DNA of 64,000 bases from Rudanella lutea DSM 19387 (lineage in GTDB: Bacteria; Bacteroidota; Bacteroidia; Cytophagales; Spirosomataceae), in assembly GCF_000383955.1 (NCBI RefSeq), contig NZ_KB913013.1:973694-1037693 (forward strand), given 5' to 3'. This document shows, one piece after another, positions 15,638-25,300 of this stretch. The translations under genes and the position numbers were made by a program. The notes beneath the pieces were generated by a model. That model ran no database searches. It was not told the origin of the DNA and worked only from the letters and a program-made list of their open reading frames with translations. The first letter of the stretch is position 1; every line of letters starts with the position of its first letter.

Positions 15638-17170
15638 ATGAGCTGGGCACTCGTTCGGATGCTATTTTTGGCCTTACTTCTGCCGATCGGGGCAGCGGGG
15701 CAGGAGCTTATACCTAATGGTAGTTTCGAAACGTTTGACAACTGCCCGCAAAAAGACAATCTGCTGTTTGAGGCCCGCCCCTGGTATAACCCGAACAAGG
15801 CCACGCCCGACTTTTACCATTATTGTTTCCCGACCGCACAGATTGAGGTTCCGCCCCGAACCGGTAGCGGCTTAGCCCGTTTATTTATGGATTTTGGCTG
15901 GGCCGAATACCTCTCTACCCCGCTCAAAGAGCCACTGAAGGCGGGCGAAGCCTACCAGTTCGAACTGTACGTCAGCTCGGCAACACCCAACCGCTACCCG
16001 GCCGAGTCGTTTGGAGCTTACTTTTCAACACAGGCTCTGTCGTCGGCCGAAAAAGACCTGCTCACGCTCACAGGCAAACCCCAGTTCATTGACAATGTAC
16101 CGCAACGGCTCACCAAGCGGTTTGGCTGGGAGAAAGTGGGCGGCTGCCTAACCGCCAGGGGGGGCGAAAGCCACGTGACCATCGGCAACTTCAGCAAGCT
16201 ACCCGTTTCGCTCGGCCTGGGGTACTACTATCTGTTTGTCGATGATGTATCGCTGGTGCCTATTCGGATGAATCTGGGCAAAGACACCACGCTCTGCGGG
16301 GCCAAAAGCACCCTTCTGCTCAATGCCGAAACGCCCGGCGCGATCGAGTACAAATGGAATAATGGCAGCTCCGCCCCCACCCTGCGGGTAGCCAAACCGG
16401 GCAAATACTGGGTTGAGGTGACTACCCCCTGCAAAGTGCTGCGCGACACCATCACGGTGAACTACCGGCTCGATTTCAGCCTCGGTCCCGACACGACCCT
16501 CTGCGATGCCGCCACGCTCCCACTGCGCGTTTCCCAAACTGGTACGTACCAATGGCAGGACGGCAGTACCCAAAACAACTTTCTGGTGAAACAGGCCGGT
16601 ACGTACCGGGTGCAGGTGGCCGACGGGACGTGTACCGTAAGCGATACCATTCGGGTGCGGTACGTGCGTGCCCCCCGGCTCGATCTCGGCCCCGACCAAC
16701 AGTTGTGCGGTACAGAAGTGTACACAGTGTTGCCGACCATAGCCGAAGGCAAATTCCGGTGGCTCGACCCCTACGAGCAAGTCGACCGGGTAGTGGCCCA
16801 GTCGGGGGTGTACCGGGCGGCCGTCACCAACGACTGCGCCACCGTCACCGACTCGGTACGGGTCGACTACAACGGTTGCGAGTGCACTATTTTTACACCC
16901 GATGCCTTTTCGCCCAATGCCGACGGGCTCAACGATCTGTTTACGCCTGTTGCCTGCAACGACATCCGGGTGCAGTCGTTGGCGGTGTACAACCGATGGG
17001 GCGAACTCATTTTTCAGACCAGCCGCCCGCCGTTTGCGTGGGACGGCACCTTCCGGGGGGCACCCTGCCCCGCGGCCGTGTACACCTGGCACATCGACTA
17101 CCAGATTCAACAGGCCGACAAACCCGCCGAGGCCCGTAAAATGCAAAATAGGCTACTACTTGTGCGGTAG
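15638..17170 (+). CDS. T9SS-exported protein with CHU_C type B sorting domain
   Basis: 510 residues. Signal peptide 1-21 (ending GAAGQ), then a carbohydrate-binding-like beta domain starting LIPNGSFETFDNCP, common in cell-surface proteins of Cytophagales. Three repeats of about 75-85 residues follow (about 210-430), each opening with LGxDTTLC or LGPDQQLC and closing with GxYxVxV and DTIxVxY. The last ~85 residues are the gliding-motility-associated C-terminal domain: FTPDAFSPNADGLNDLF, then VYNRWGELIFQT and WDGTFRG, the type B signal for secretion through the type IX system. Likely surface-attached or released. No substrate is apparent. Confidence 0.88.
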   Translation: MSWALVRMLFLALLLPIGAAGQELIPNGSFETFDNCPQKDNLLFEARPWYNPNKATPDFYHYCFPTAQIEVPPRTGSGLARLFMDFGWAEYLSTPLKEPLKAGEAYQFELYVSSATPNRYPAESFGAYFSTQALSSAEKDLLTLTGKPQFIDNVPQRLTKRFGWEKVGGCLTARGGESHVTIGNFSKLPVSLGLGYYYLFVDDVSLVPIRMNLGKDTTLCGAKSTLLLNAETPGAIEYKWNNGSSAPTLRVAKPGKYWVEVTTPCKVLRDTITVNYRLDFSLGPDTTLCDAATLPLRVSQTGTYQWQDGSTQNNFLVKQAGTYRVQVADGTCTVSDTIRVRYVRAPRLDLGPDQQLCGTEVYTVLPTIAEGKFRWLDPYEQVDRVVAQSGVYRAAVTNDCATVTDSVRVDYNGCECTIFTPDAFSPNADGLNDLFTPVACNDIRVQSLAVYNRWGELIFQTSRPPFAWDGTFRGAPCPAAVYTWHIDYQIQQADKPAEARKMQNRLLLVR

Positions 17171-17194
17171 CTATCCACCTTCTCTTCCCCGGCC

Positions 17195-17536
17195 GTGTCT
17201 ATCCGCTCTGAACTCAACGCTATCACCCATCGCCTGCTCGACACGGCCCCGACCGATTACGGCACCCTGCATGCTGTTTGCCACGAACTGCATGACTTTT
17301 GGGTCCAGACAACCCGCATTGACCCACACGACCCGGATAATCGGAAAAACCGGGTGCATTCGGATATGAGCACCGAAATCACCGTTTATCAGGACGTCGT
17401 TCTCAATTTCAACCAAAGTGGCCTGACCATGCCATTCCCGTTGAGGCAGTTTTCGGGGAAGATTCCCGCGCAGATGCGTTTCGAGTACAACGTAGATCGG
17501 GTGCCGGGTTTGCGGGTTACGGCCCTGCCCGACTAA
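17195..17536 (+). CDS. hypothetical cytoplasmic protein
   Basis: 113 residues from a GTG at 17195; there is no usable ATG. The sequence has a helical start with two His-x-Cys-type segments (ITHRLL, HAVCHELHDFW) and a beta-rich end (EITVYQDVVLNFNQSG, AQMRFEYNVDRVPGL). No signal peptide and no family recognised. Same strand and close to egtB (39 bp before its ATG), so it could be part of that transcript. Confidence 0.5.
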   Translation: MSIRSELNAITHRLLDTAPTDYGTLHAVCHELHDFWVQTTRIDPHDPDNRKNRVHSDMSTEITVYQDVVLNFNQSGLTMPFPLRQFSGKIPAQMRFEYNVDRVPGLRVTALPD

Positions 17537-17575
17537 AGACCCGATCTGCCCTACTGATCCGGTCAATTTGTGTTT

Positions 17576-18772
17576 ATGTCTCCCATCACGCTATCACCAG
17601 CGTCTGCGCTCACCGAGACCTACGGGCAGGTCAGGGCGTGGACCGAACGGCTATGCGCTTCGCTCGAAATTGAAGATTATGTCGTGCAGCCCGCCCCCGA
17701 CGTCAGCCCGGCCAAATGGCATTTGGGCCACACAACCTGGTTCTGGGAAACGTTCGTACTGGTACCCCATGCGCCCGGCTACACCCTCTTTCACGACGAT
17801 TTCAGCTTTGTGTTCAACAGCTACTATGAGTCGGTAGGTCGGCGGGTGTTGCGCACGCAACGAGGCAACCTGAGCCGCCCCACGGTGGCCCAGGTGTACG
17901 CATACCGGGCCTACGTCGACCGGGCGATGGCTCAGTTTCTGGAGCAAAACTCACTCGCACCCGAGCTGGAAGCCCTCATTAGGCTGGGACTCAACCACGA
18001 GCAACAGCATCAGGAACTGCTGGCTACCGACATCAAATACACGCTGGGGCACAATCCACTGTTTCCCGCTATCGACCTGCCGGTGGCCGAACAAGCGCCC
18101 GACCGGCCAATCGAACCAATCCGGCTGAGGGCGGGGGTGTACCCGATTGGCTTTCGGGCAGGCGACGGCCCATTCTGTTTTGATAATGAGCTGGGCGCAC
18201 ACTCGGTGTATCTCAACGGGGCCACCCTGAGCGGCCAACTAGTGAGCAATGGCGACTACCTAGCGTTTATCGAAGCGGGCGGGTACGCACAGTTTAGCTA
18301 CTGGCTGGCCGATGGCTGGGCCTGGGTGAACACCCAGCAGATTACGGCTCCGCTCTACTGGCACCGGATCGACGGGGAATGGTACCACTATACCATTCAG
18401 CATGGCCTACAGCCTATTGACCCGGCGCTGCCCGTTTGCCACGTCAGCTATTACGAGGCCGACGCCTACGCCCGCTGGCGGGGCACACGCCTGCCTACCG
18501 AAGCTGAATGGGAAGTAGCCGCCCGCCAGCAGCCCGAACTGGCCTGGGGCCTGCGCTGGGAGTGGACGGGCTCGGCTTACCTGCCCTATCCCGGATTTAG
18601 CACCGCCGAAGGGGCCGTAGGCGAGTACAACGGCAAGTTTATGAGTGGGCAGATGGTGCTGCGCGGAGCTTCCGTAGCCACCCCCGAAGGCCACAGCCGC
18701 CCCACATATCGCAACTTTTTTCAACCCGACAAACGATGGCAGTACACCGGCATCCGGCTCATTCTGAGCTAA
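17576..18772 (+). CDS. egtB: EgtB-type sulfoxide synthase (ergothioneine biosynthesis)
   Basis: 398 residues from ATG 17576 (a GTG two codons earlier is possible). EgtB is a non-haem iron enzyme that joins hercynine to a thiol donor through oxidative C-S bond formation. Visible: an N-terminal DinB-like helical domain with the iron-ligand His in KWHLGHTTWFWE and the HxxxH pair in NHEQQHQEL; then the formylglycine-generating-enzyme-like domain with CHVSYYEADAYARWRGTRLPTEAEWE and a C-terminal SRPTYRNFFQPDKRWQYTGIR-type core. Length is normal. The 3' end overlaps egtD by 37 bp, showing translational coupling. Confidence 0.92.
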   Translation: MSPITLSPASALTETYGQVRAWTERLCASLEIEDYVVQPAPDVSPAKWHLGHTTWFWETFVLVPHAPGYTLFHDDFSFVFNSYYESVGRRVLRTQRGNLSRPTVAQVYAYRAYVDRAMAQFLEQNSLAPELEALIRLGLNHEQQHQELLATDIKYTLGHNPLFPAIDLPVAEQAPDRPIEPIRLRAGVYPIGFRAGDGPFCFDNELGAHSVYLNGATLSGQLVSNGDYLAFIEAGGYAQFSYWLADGWAWVNTQQITAPLYWHRIDGEWYHYTIQHGLQPIDPALPVCHVSYYEADAYARWRGTRLPTEAEWEVAARQQPELAWGLRWEWTGSAYLPYPGFSTAEGAVGEYNGKFMSGQMVLRGASVATPEGHSRPTYRNFFQPDKRWQYTGIRLILS

Positions 18773-19755
18773 CCGCTACCCCCGACGCCCCCAACCGGCT
18801 TGATCTGGCCCGGGAAGTACGCGAAGGGTTGAACAAGACTCCGAAGCGCATCTCGTCGCGTTTTTTCTACGATGCCGAAGGAAGCCGTCTGTTTGCCGAG
18901 ATCATGCACGCACCCGAGTACTACCTGACCCGGTCGGAGTACGAGATTCTGGATACCCACAAGGCTGATCTTCTGCACTGCTTTAGCCACGATGGCAAAC
19001 CTTTTGAACTGATCGAGCTGGGCGCGGGCGATGGTCTGAAAACCAAGGTATTACTGGCTCACTTTGGGGCGCAAAACGCTTCGTTTACGTACGCCCCCGT
19101 CGACATATCGGCCGATGCACTCCGGGACCTTACAACCGACATACAATCGCAGTGGCCACTGCTGGCCATTGCCCCCCAGCATGCGGAGTACCTCACGGCA
19201 ATTGCGCAACTGAGCCGACGGCGGGCCAACGAAGGCACCCGAAGCCGGTTGGTGGTGCTTTTTCTGGGCTCGAATATTGGCAACTTCGCCCCGGCCGACG
19301 CCATCGACTTTTTCAGGACCATCAGCGAGGCTTTACACCCCGGCGACCTGATTCTGACGGGTTTCGACCTGCAAAAACACCCGGCCGTGATTCATGCCGC
19401 CTACAACGACCGACAAGGACTCACCAGGGCATTTAACCTGAATCTACTCCGCCGAATCAACCGTGAACTGGGTGCCAATTTCGACCTGTCGGCTTTTGAT
19501 CACTACGAAACGTACAGCCCCGAAACCGGCGAAGCCCGTAGCTATCTGGTCAGCCAGAAAAAACAGACCGTGACCATTGACGACCTCCGCCAGACAGTCG
19601 TTTTTGAACCGGGGGAAGTCATTCATACCGAAATTTCGCGCAAGTTCACCCGGCCCGACATTGAGCACCTGGCCCGCCAGTCGGGGTTTGCGGTAACCGA
19701 GTGGTTTACCGATTGCAAGCACTACTTCGCCGACGTGCTTTTCCGGAAACAATAA
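18736..19755 (+). CDS. egtD: EgtD, L-histidine N-alpha-methyltransferase
   Basis: 339 residues. EgtD trimethylates histidine with SAM to give hercynine, the substrate of EgtB. Family signs are SSRFFYDAEGSRLFAEI and PEYYLTRSEYEIL near the N-terminus, the SAM motif IELGAGDGLKT (about 96-106) and FLGSNIGNF (about 177). The start at 18736 lies inside egtB; the first ~20 residues are poorly conserved in this family, so a slightly later start is possible. No egtA, egtC or egtE is visible, so the thiol donor and the lyase step must be supplied elsewhere. Confidence 0.92.
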   Translation: MAVHRHPAHSELTATPDAPNRLDLAREVREGLNKTPKRISSRFFYDAEGSRLFAEIMHAPEYYLTRSEYEILDTHKADLLHCFSHDGKPFELIELGAGDGLKTKVLLAHFGAQNASFTYAPVDISADALRDLTTDIQSQWPLLAIAPQHAEYLTAIAQLSRRRANEGTRSRLVVLFLGSNIGNFAPADAIDFFRTISEALHPGDLILTGFDLQKHPAVIHAAYNDRQGLTRAFNLNLLRRINRELGANFDLSAFDHYETYSPETGEARSYLVSQKKQTVTIDDLRQTVVFEPGEVIHTEISRKFTRPDIEHLARQSGFAVTEWFTDCKHYFADVLFRKQ

Positions 19756-19765
19756 ACACCCAAAA

Positions 19766-19810
19766 AAACTGAGGGCCGACCCGGTACTACCCAGCGTCGG
19801 CCCTCAGTTT
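19766..19810. terminator. bidirectional intrinsic terminator between egtD and TPR gene
   Basis: Perfect 15-bp stem (19766-19780 with 19796-19810), loop 15 nt, ending in TTT on the plus strand and preceded by an A tract that serves as the T tract for the minus-strand gene. It lies between two convergent genes. Confidence 0.85.
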
Positions 19811-19823
19811 TCCGCAACTCACG

Positions 19824-21164
19824 TTAATTACAATACTCGCTGATGACTTTGTAAGCGGGCGTGTATCCCAGCTCACCAGCCTTCGACAGATCCAGGCAAC
19901 CGGCATTGTCGTCGCCGAGGCTGTGCTTGATAATCCCCCGCACGTAGAAAGCCTCTCCGTAGCGTGGGTTCAGTTTGATGGCGCTGTTGCAATCCATGAT
20001 AGCCCCTTTCTGATCGCCCTGCTGCGAGCGGATGATCCCCCGCGTAAAATACGCTTCGGCATAGGTTGGGTTCAGTTCGATGGCGTGGTTCAGATCGAGC
20101 ATGGCCGCCTTGGAGTCGCCCTGCTTGTTGCGGCTCACGGCCCGGCTGAAATAAGCCTCCGAACGTTCGGCTGACAGATCGTTGATTTTATTCCGCTCCT
20201 GTACCACGTTGCGCAGGTTGTCCAGAATAGGCCGGGTAATCTTGCCCGTGTAGTACACCTTGCCTTCGGTGTTGCCGTTGTTCATTTCCACAGCCGTGTT
20301 GAAATCCTGAATGGCTCCTTTCTGATCATTCAGTTTGCTCCGGCACATGCCCCGGCCATAATACGCCCGGAAATTGTTCGGGGCCAGCGCGATAGCCCGA
20401 TCAAAGTCAGTGTAAGCTCCTTTATAATCTTCGAGTTTGCTTTTGGCAAAACCCCGGAAGTAGTGCGAGTCGGCATCATTGCTTTCAAACTCGATCGCCT
20501 TGTTCAGGTCCTGCACAGCCCCGGCAAAGTCGTTGAGGTGAATTTTAGATTCGCCCCGGCCCGCGTAGGCCTGCGCCCGCTTGGGGTTCAGTTCAGCCAC
20601 TTTGGTAAAGTCGGTGATGCTGCTGCTCCAGTCTTCGAGTTTCTGCTTGGTAATCCCACGGGCGTAGTACGCGTTGATGTTGTTGGGTTCCAGCTCAATG
20701 GTCCGGCTGAAATCCTGCAAAGCCCCCCGGTGCTGATCGAGCCGGGTGCGGCTGCTCCCCCGGTTGTAGTATGCCTGCGCATCGTTGGGGTTTAGCTCAA
20801 TGGCCCGTCCGTAATCGACAATAGCGGAGCGGTGGTCGTCCTGCTTGCTCTTGCTCAAACCCCGGCTCAGAAACGCGTAGGAGTCTTTCGGGTTCAGGTC
20901 GATGGCTTTGTCGTAATCCAGGATAGCCCCCCGGTGATCTTTCAGGTTGGCCTTGGCCAGACCCCGGTTGTAGTAGCTCGGTGCATTGTCGGGGTTCATG
21001 GTGATAGCCATACTGAACGCCTGTAATGCCCCGGCAAAATCGCCCGCTTTACTTTTGCTTATTCCGTTCTCGAAATAATCCGCGGCAGTTTGCTGGGCAG
21101 TAGCCGACATACTCAACCCGACAGCAATAACCCCAATCGACAACTTCAGGAAACGTCGCATCAT
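19824..21164 (-). CDS. secreted tetratricopeptide-repeat protein
   Basis: 446 residues from the ATG at 21164 (a second Met follows immediately). Signal peptide to about residue 24 (SMSATAQQ). The rest is an unbroken run of about eleven or twelve 34-residue TPR units, each with A-x-x-x-Y-x-N/F-R-G-x-x-x-x-x-x-D-x-x-G-A-x-x-D-x-x-x-A-I-x-L-N-P. Between the eighth and ninth unit there is a non-repeat insert of about 35 residues containing YYTGKITRPILDNL. Exported protein-protein interaction scaffold; the partner is unknown. Convergent with egtD across a terminator. Confidence 0.85.
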   Translation of the reverse strand: MMRRFLKLSIGVIAVGLSMSATAQQTAADYFENGISKSKAGDFAGALQAFSMAITMNPDNAPSYYNRGLAKANLKDHRGAILDYDKAIDLNPKDSYAFLSRGLSKSKQDDHRSAIVDYGRAIELNPNDAQAYYNRGSSRTRLDQHRGALQDFSRTIELEPNNINAYYARGITKQKLEDWSSSITDFTKVAELNPKRAQAYAGRGESKIHLNDFAGAVQDLNKAIEFESNDADSHYFRGFAKSKLEDYKGAYTDFDRAIALAPNNFRAYYGRGMCRSKLNDQKGAIQDFNTAVEMNNGNTEGKVYYTGKITRPILDNLRNVVQERNKINDLSAERSEAYFSRAVSRNKQGDSKAAMLDLNHAIELNPTYAEAYFTRGIIRSQQGDQKGAIMDCNSAIKLNPRYGEAFYVRGIIKHSLGDDNAGCLDLSKAGELGYTPAYKVISEYCN

Positions 21165-21614
21165 TGTTTTGTACAAAAAAGATGTTGGTAGGTACTAGTA
21201 ACTTTTAATGGCCCTAAAAATAGAGATTTAGGGGGTAGCGGCCAAGATTGACTTATGTTAAATTTGGTTGAGTGACGTTTTTGTAGCTTTTAATTCCCTG
21301 ATTAACACCTTATAGCTCACTCCGGCACTATAGCTGTAGGTAAGTCAGTGTGTTTGCCGGATACAGGCTCCGATGCATTGGCAACGTCCAAAAAGTGCTT
21401 TATTTTCTGGCCCTTTCTAACCGCTACTACGCCTTATTTTCTGACGTCTTGTACTTACTCAAAAACCAAAACAAGCCATTTTGTCCGTATTTACATATCT
21501 AAAACCAAAGAACAAGCCATTTTGTCACCTTAAATAAGACGAATTCGCAATGGCACAGGATTTGACTAAATAGGAGTGTAACTGATTTAGAAACACCCAA
21601 AACAGCAACATACA
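21165..21614. other. 450-bp regulatory spacer upstream of hsp20
   Basis: Divergent spacer between the TPR gene and hsp20. It holds a -7-like TAAATTTG at 21259-21266 without a well-spaced -33 partner, and the direct repeats listed separately. A 61-codon frame at 21348-21533 crosses these repeats and has no protein-like composition. Confidence 0.5.
21462..21526 (+). repeat. two direct repeats before hsp20
   Basis: ACAAGCCATTTTGTC occurs at 21471-21485 and again at 21512-21526, each preceded by AAAACCAAA (exact matches, second copy with one extra base). Centre-to-centre distance is 41 bp, about four helical turns. Each copy is itself partly symmetric (ACAA...TTGT). The second ends 89 bp before the hsp20 ATG. 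Binding by a regulator is inference. Confidence 0.6.
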
Positions 21615-22040
21615 ATGGCAACGCTTGTTCGTTATAACACCTTACCTACTTTGTTCGATTCGTTTTTTGGCCGCCCGGCCATCGTTCGCTACCAGAAACC
21701 GGCTACGGCAGTTCCGGCGGTGAATGTCAAAGAAACCGAGACGACTTACCAGCTGCAACTGGCCGCGCCCGGTCTCAGAAAAGACCAATTTACGGTAAGC
21801 GTAGAGCAGAATAAATTGACCCTTGCGTTTAAGCACGAGGCCCAAACCGACGAGAAAACCGAAACCTACACCCGGCAGGAGTTTGGCTACTCGGCATTCG
21901 AACGTAGCTTCCGCTTACCCAAAAACGTCGACACGGAGGCCATTCAGGCATCGTACACCGACGGTATTCTGAACGTAACACTACCTAAAGTAGCTCCCAA
22001 AGTGGAGGAACCCACCGTGAAGCAGATCGCCATCAGCTAA
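21615..22040 (+). CDS. Hsp20/alpha-crystallin family small heat-shock protein
   Basis: 141 residues. The alpha-crystallin domain spans about residues 34-125: VPAVNVKETETTYQLQLAAPGLRKDQF at the start and the closing signature DGILNVTLPK, followed by a short tail with the I-x-I-like KQIAIS that docks into neighbouring subunits. Holdase chaperone that binds unfolding proteins without ATP. N-terminal region short (MATLVRYNTLPTLFDSFFG), as in other Bacteroidota members. It stands alone with its own terminator and a repeat-bearing upstream region. Confidence 0.95.
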   Translation: MATLVRYNTLPTLFDSFFGRPAIVRYQKPATAVPAVNVKETETTYQLQLAAPGLRKDQFTVSVEQNKLTLAFKHEAQTDEKTETYTRQEFGYSAFERSFRLPKNVDTEAIQASYTDGILNVTLPKVAPKVEEPTVKQIAIS

Positions 22041-22086
22041 TCGGATATACGGCCACCGGCTACAAACCGGGGCGTATCTGAACCGA

Positions 22087-22119
22087 ACGAACCGCTCAAT
22101 TTGGGCGGTTCGTTTTTTT
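22087..22119 (+). terminator. intrinsic terminator after hsp20
   Basis: ACGAACCGC (22087-22095) pairs with GCGGTTCGT (22105-22113), loop 9 nt, followed by seven Ts. Confidence 0.9.
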
Positions 22120-22303
22120 GTATCTATTCTTCCCAAAAGGTACGAATCGTTCATGGGCTTTATCCGCAGCCACAACACACAACTTTCGTCGGATACCCCG
22201 TACTATGTATTTTTTCCTCTTGTATCTTTGATGGTTATAATTTGTCGGTTTCGGCGTTTTAAGAATATAATTCTGAGTTTGCACTTTCTACGTTTTATAA
22301 TCT

Positions 22304-25300
22304 ATGTTTAAATCCTTTCGCCCCTGGCGGTCGGCGCTTCTGGCCGGATGCCTGATGGCCACTACGGTCAGCTGGGCGCAACAAGCTGCCCCGGCCCTCA
22401 ACCGGGTGCTGGTATTCTCCAAGACCAAGGGCTTCCGGCACTCGTCGATTCCGGCCGGTCAGCGTGCGCTGATGAAGCTGGGACAGGAAAACGGCTTTGC
22501 CGTCGACACGACCGAAGATGCAGGTAAGTTTACCGAGACCAACCTCAAGCGGTATGGTCTGGTCTTGTTTCTGAGCACCACCGGCGACGTGCTCGATGAT
22601 GCGCAACAGGCCGCTTTCGAGCGGTACATTCAGGCCGGCGGGGGATATGTGGGTATCCACGCAGCCACCGATACCGAGTACAACTGGCCGTGGTACACCA
22701 AACTCGCAGGTGGTCAGTTTGCCAGCCACCCCGGCAACCCCAACGTGCAAACTGGGGAGGCTTACGTGGTGAATAAAGAGCACCCGTCGATGTTTGGATT
22801 CCCCGAGCGCTGGAAGATTAAAGACGAGTTTTACGACTTTAAAAATTTCAACAAAGACGTAAACGTACTCGTCAAGATCGACGAGACCACCTACAAGGAT
22901 GGCAAAATGGGCGCCGACCACCCCATGATCTGGTATCATGAGTACGACGGTGGCAAGGCGTTCTATACCAACTTTGGCCACCCCGACGAAACCTACACCA
23001 ACCCGGTGTTCCTGCAAAACCTGCTGGGCGGTATGAAATGGGCCATGGCGAAGCAGCTGAAATACAGCGCGGCCAAAACCATGCCCTACCCCGAAGAAAA
23101 CCGATTCAACCAAGAGGTGCTGGCCGAGAAGCTCGACGAGCCTACCGAACTGGTGGTGATGAACAGCGGAAAGGTTTTGTTTACCGAGCGTAAAGGAGCG
23201 GTTAAACTCTACAACCCCAAAACCAAAACCACGAAGCTGGTAACCAATCTGCCGGTTCACTTCGACCGGGAGTACGGCCTGATGGGGGTTAACATCGACC
23301 CTAAATTCAACGAGAACAAGTGGGTGTACCTGTACTATTCTGCCATGAAGCCCGACTCCAACAACCGGCTTGTGCGGATGAAGTGGGACGATGCAAAAGA
23401 TGAGCTGCTCCTGAACACCGAGCAAATTCTGCTCACCGTAACTGAGCACCGTACGTACGACAAAGACGATTGCTGCCATACCGGTGGTTCTATTGCCTGG
23501 GACCGTCAGGGCAACCTGTACCTCTCGACCGGCGACAATACCAACCCGTTTTACTCGAATGGTTTCTCGCCGAGCGACGACCGCCCCGACCGCAAGAAAT
23601 ACAACGCCCTGACCTCGTCGAGTAATACGAACGACCTGCGCGGTAAAATTCTGCGGATTAAGCCCCGCCCCGAAGGTGGTTACGACATCCCCGAAGGCAA
23701 CCTGTTTCCGAAAGGAACCCCCGGTGCCCGCCCCGAAATTTACGTGATGGGCAACCGGAACCCCTACCGGATTTCGGTGGATCAGCGCACGGGATTCCTG
23801 TACTGGGGCGAAGTAGGCCCCGATGCCGGTGAAAACAGTGAGAAACGTGGCCCCCGTGGGCACGACGAGATTAATCAGGCCCGGAAAGCAGGGTACTTTG
23901 GCTGGCCTTTGTTCGTGGCCGACAACCGCCCCTATCGGCAGTATAATTTTGCCGACAGCACAAGCGGCCCGGCCAACGACCCGGCCAAGCCGATCAACTA
24001 CTCACGCAACATTACGGGACTGCGCGAGCTGCCCCCCGCTCAGAAAGCCTTTATCTACTACCCCTACGCCGACTCGCCTGAGTTTGGCTCAATTGTGGGC
24101 AAAGGTGGTCGTAACGCTATGGGCGGACCGGTGTACTACTACGATGACTATCCAGAAACGGCCGTGAAGTTCCCCCGTCATTACGATGGTAAATTCTTCG
24201 CGTACGACTGGATGCGCGACTGGATTAACCCGGTGACGATGACCAAAGAGGGCGATTTCGTGAAAATGGAGCGGTTTATGCCGGGCACCAAGTTCTCGCA
24301 CCCCATCGATATGCAGTTTGCCAATGATGGCTCGCTGTACGTACTCGAGTACGGTACGCGCTGGTTTGCTCAGAACGACGACGCCCGCCTGACCCGCATT
24401 ACGTACAATGCCGGCAACCGGAAACCCGTTGTGATGGCCTCGGCAAGCAAAAAAGTAGGCGCGGCTCCGCTGAAAGTGGCCTTTGATTCGAAAGGCACGA
24501 TGGACTACGACGGCGATGCGCTCAAGTATGAGTGGACGTTTGGCAAAGGACTCCCCAAGAGCACGCAGGCTAACCCAAGCTTTACGTACGCCAAGCCAGG
24601 CGTGTATCAGGCTACGCTCAAAGTAACCGACGCAGCCGGTAACGCAACCAGCCGTAACCTCGAAATCAAGGTAGGTAACGAAGAGCCTACAGTAGCACTC
24701 GCTGTGAAAGGTAACAAGACGTTCTACTTCGAAAACCGCCCCGTTGAATACGAGGTAGAGGTGGCCGATAAGGAAGATGGTACCCTCAAAGGTGGCAAAA
24801 TCAGCGCTGACGATGTGACCATGACCATCAATTACCTCGAAGGTTTCGACAAGACGATGCTCGCCCAGGGCCACCAGGCCAACACAGGCTTCTCAACAGG
24901 CCGTCGTTTGATCGAACTGAGCGATTGTAAGTCGTGCCATGCCATCGATAAGAAATCGATTGGACCTGCTTATACCGAAGTAGCCGACAAATACCGGAAA
25001 GACAACTCAGCCCTGAACAAGCTGGCCCGCAAGGTTATCACCGGTGGTGGTGGTGTGTGGGGTGAGCAGGCCATGAGCGCCCACCCGCAACTGAAAGAAG
25101 ACGAAGCCAAAGACATGGTTCGGTACATTCTGTCGCTGGGCGATAGCAAGGCCGTGCAGCGGCAACCCGTAAAAGGTGCTTACGTAATGGCTCCGCAGAA
25201 AAAACCCGGCTCGTACGTTTTCACAGCCTCGTACACCGACAAAGGCAATGGCTCGGTAGGTCCGCTCACGGGTAGCACAACCGTAGCTCTGCGCAGCCCG

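Noticed and set aside
22295-23863. 522-codon open frame antisense to the ThuA gene
   Set aside because: It mirrors codon positions of a clear multidomain gene and its translation is Val/Gly/His-rich without domains; GC-rich codon bias produces such shadows.
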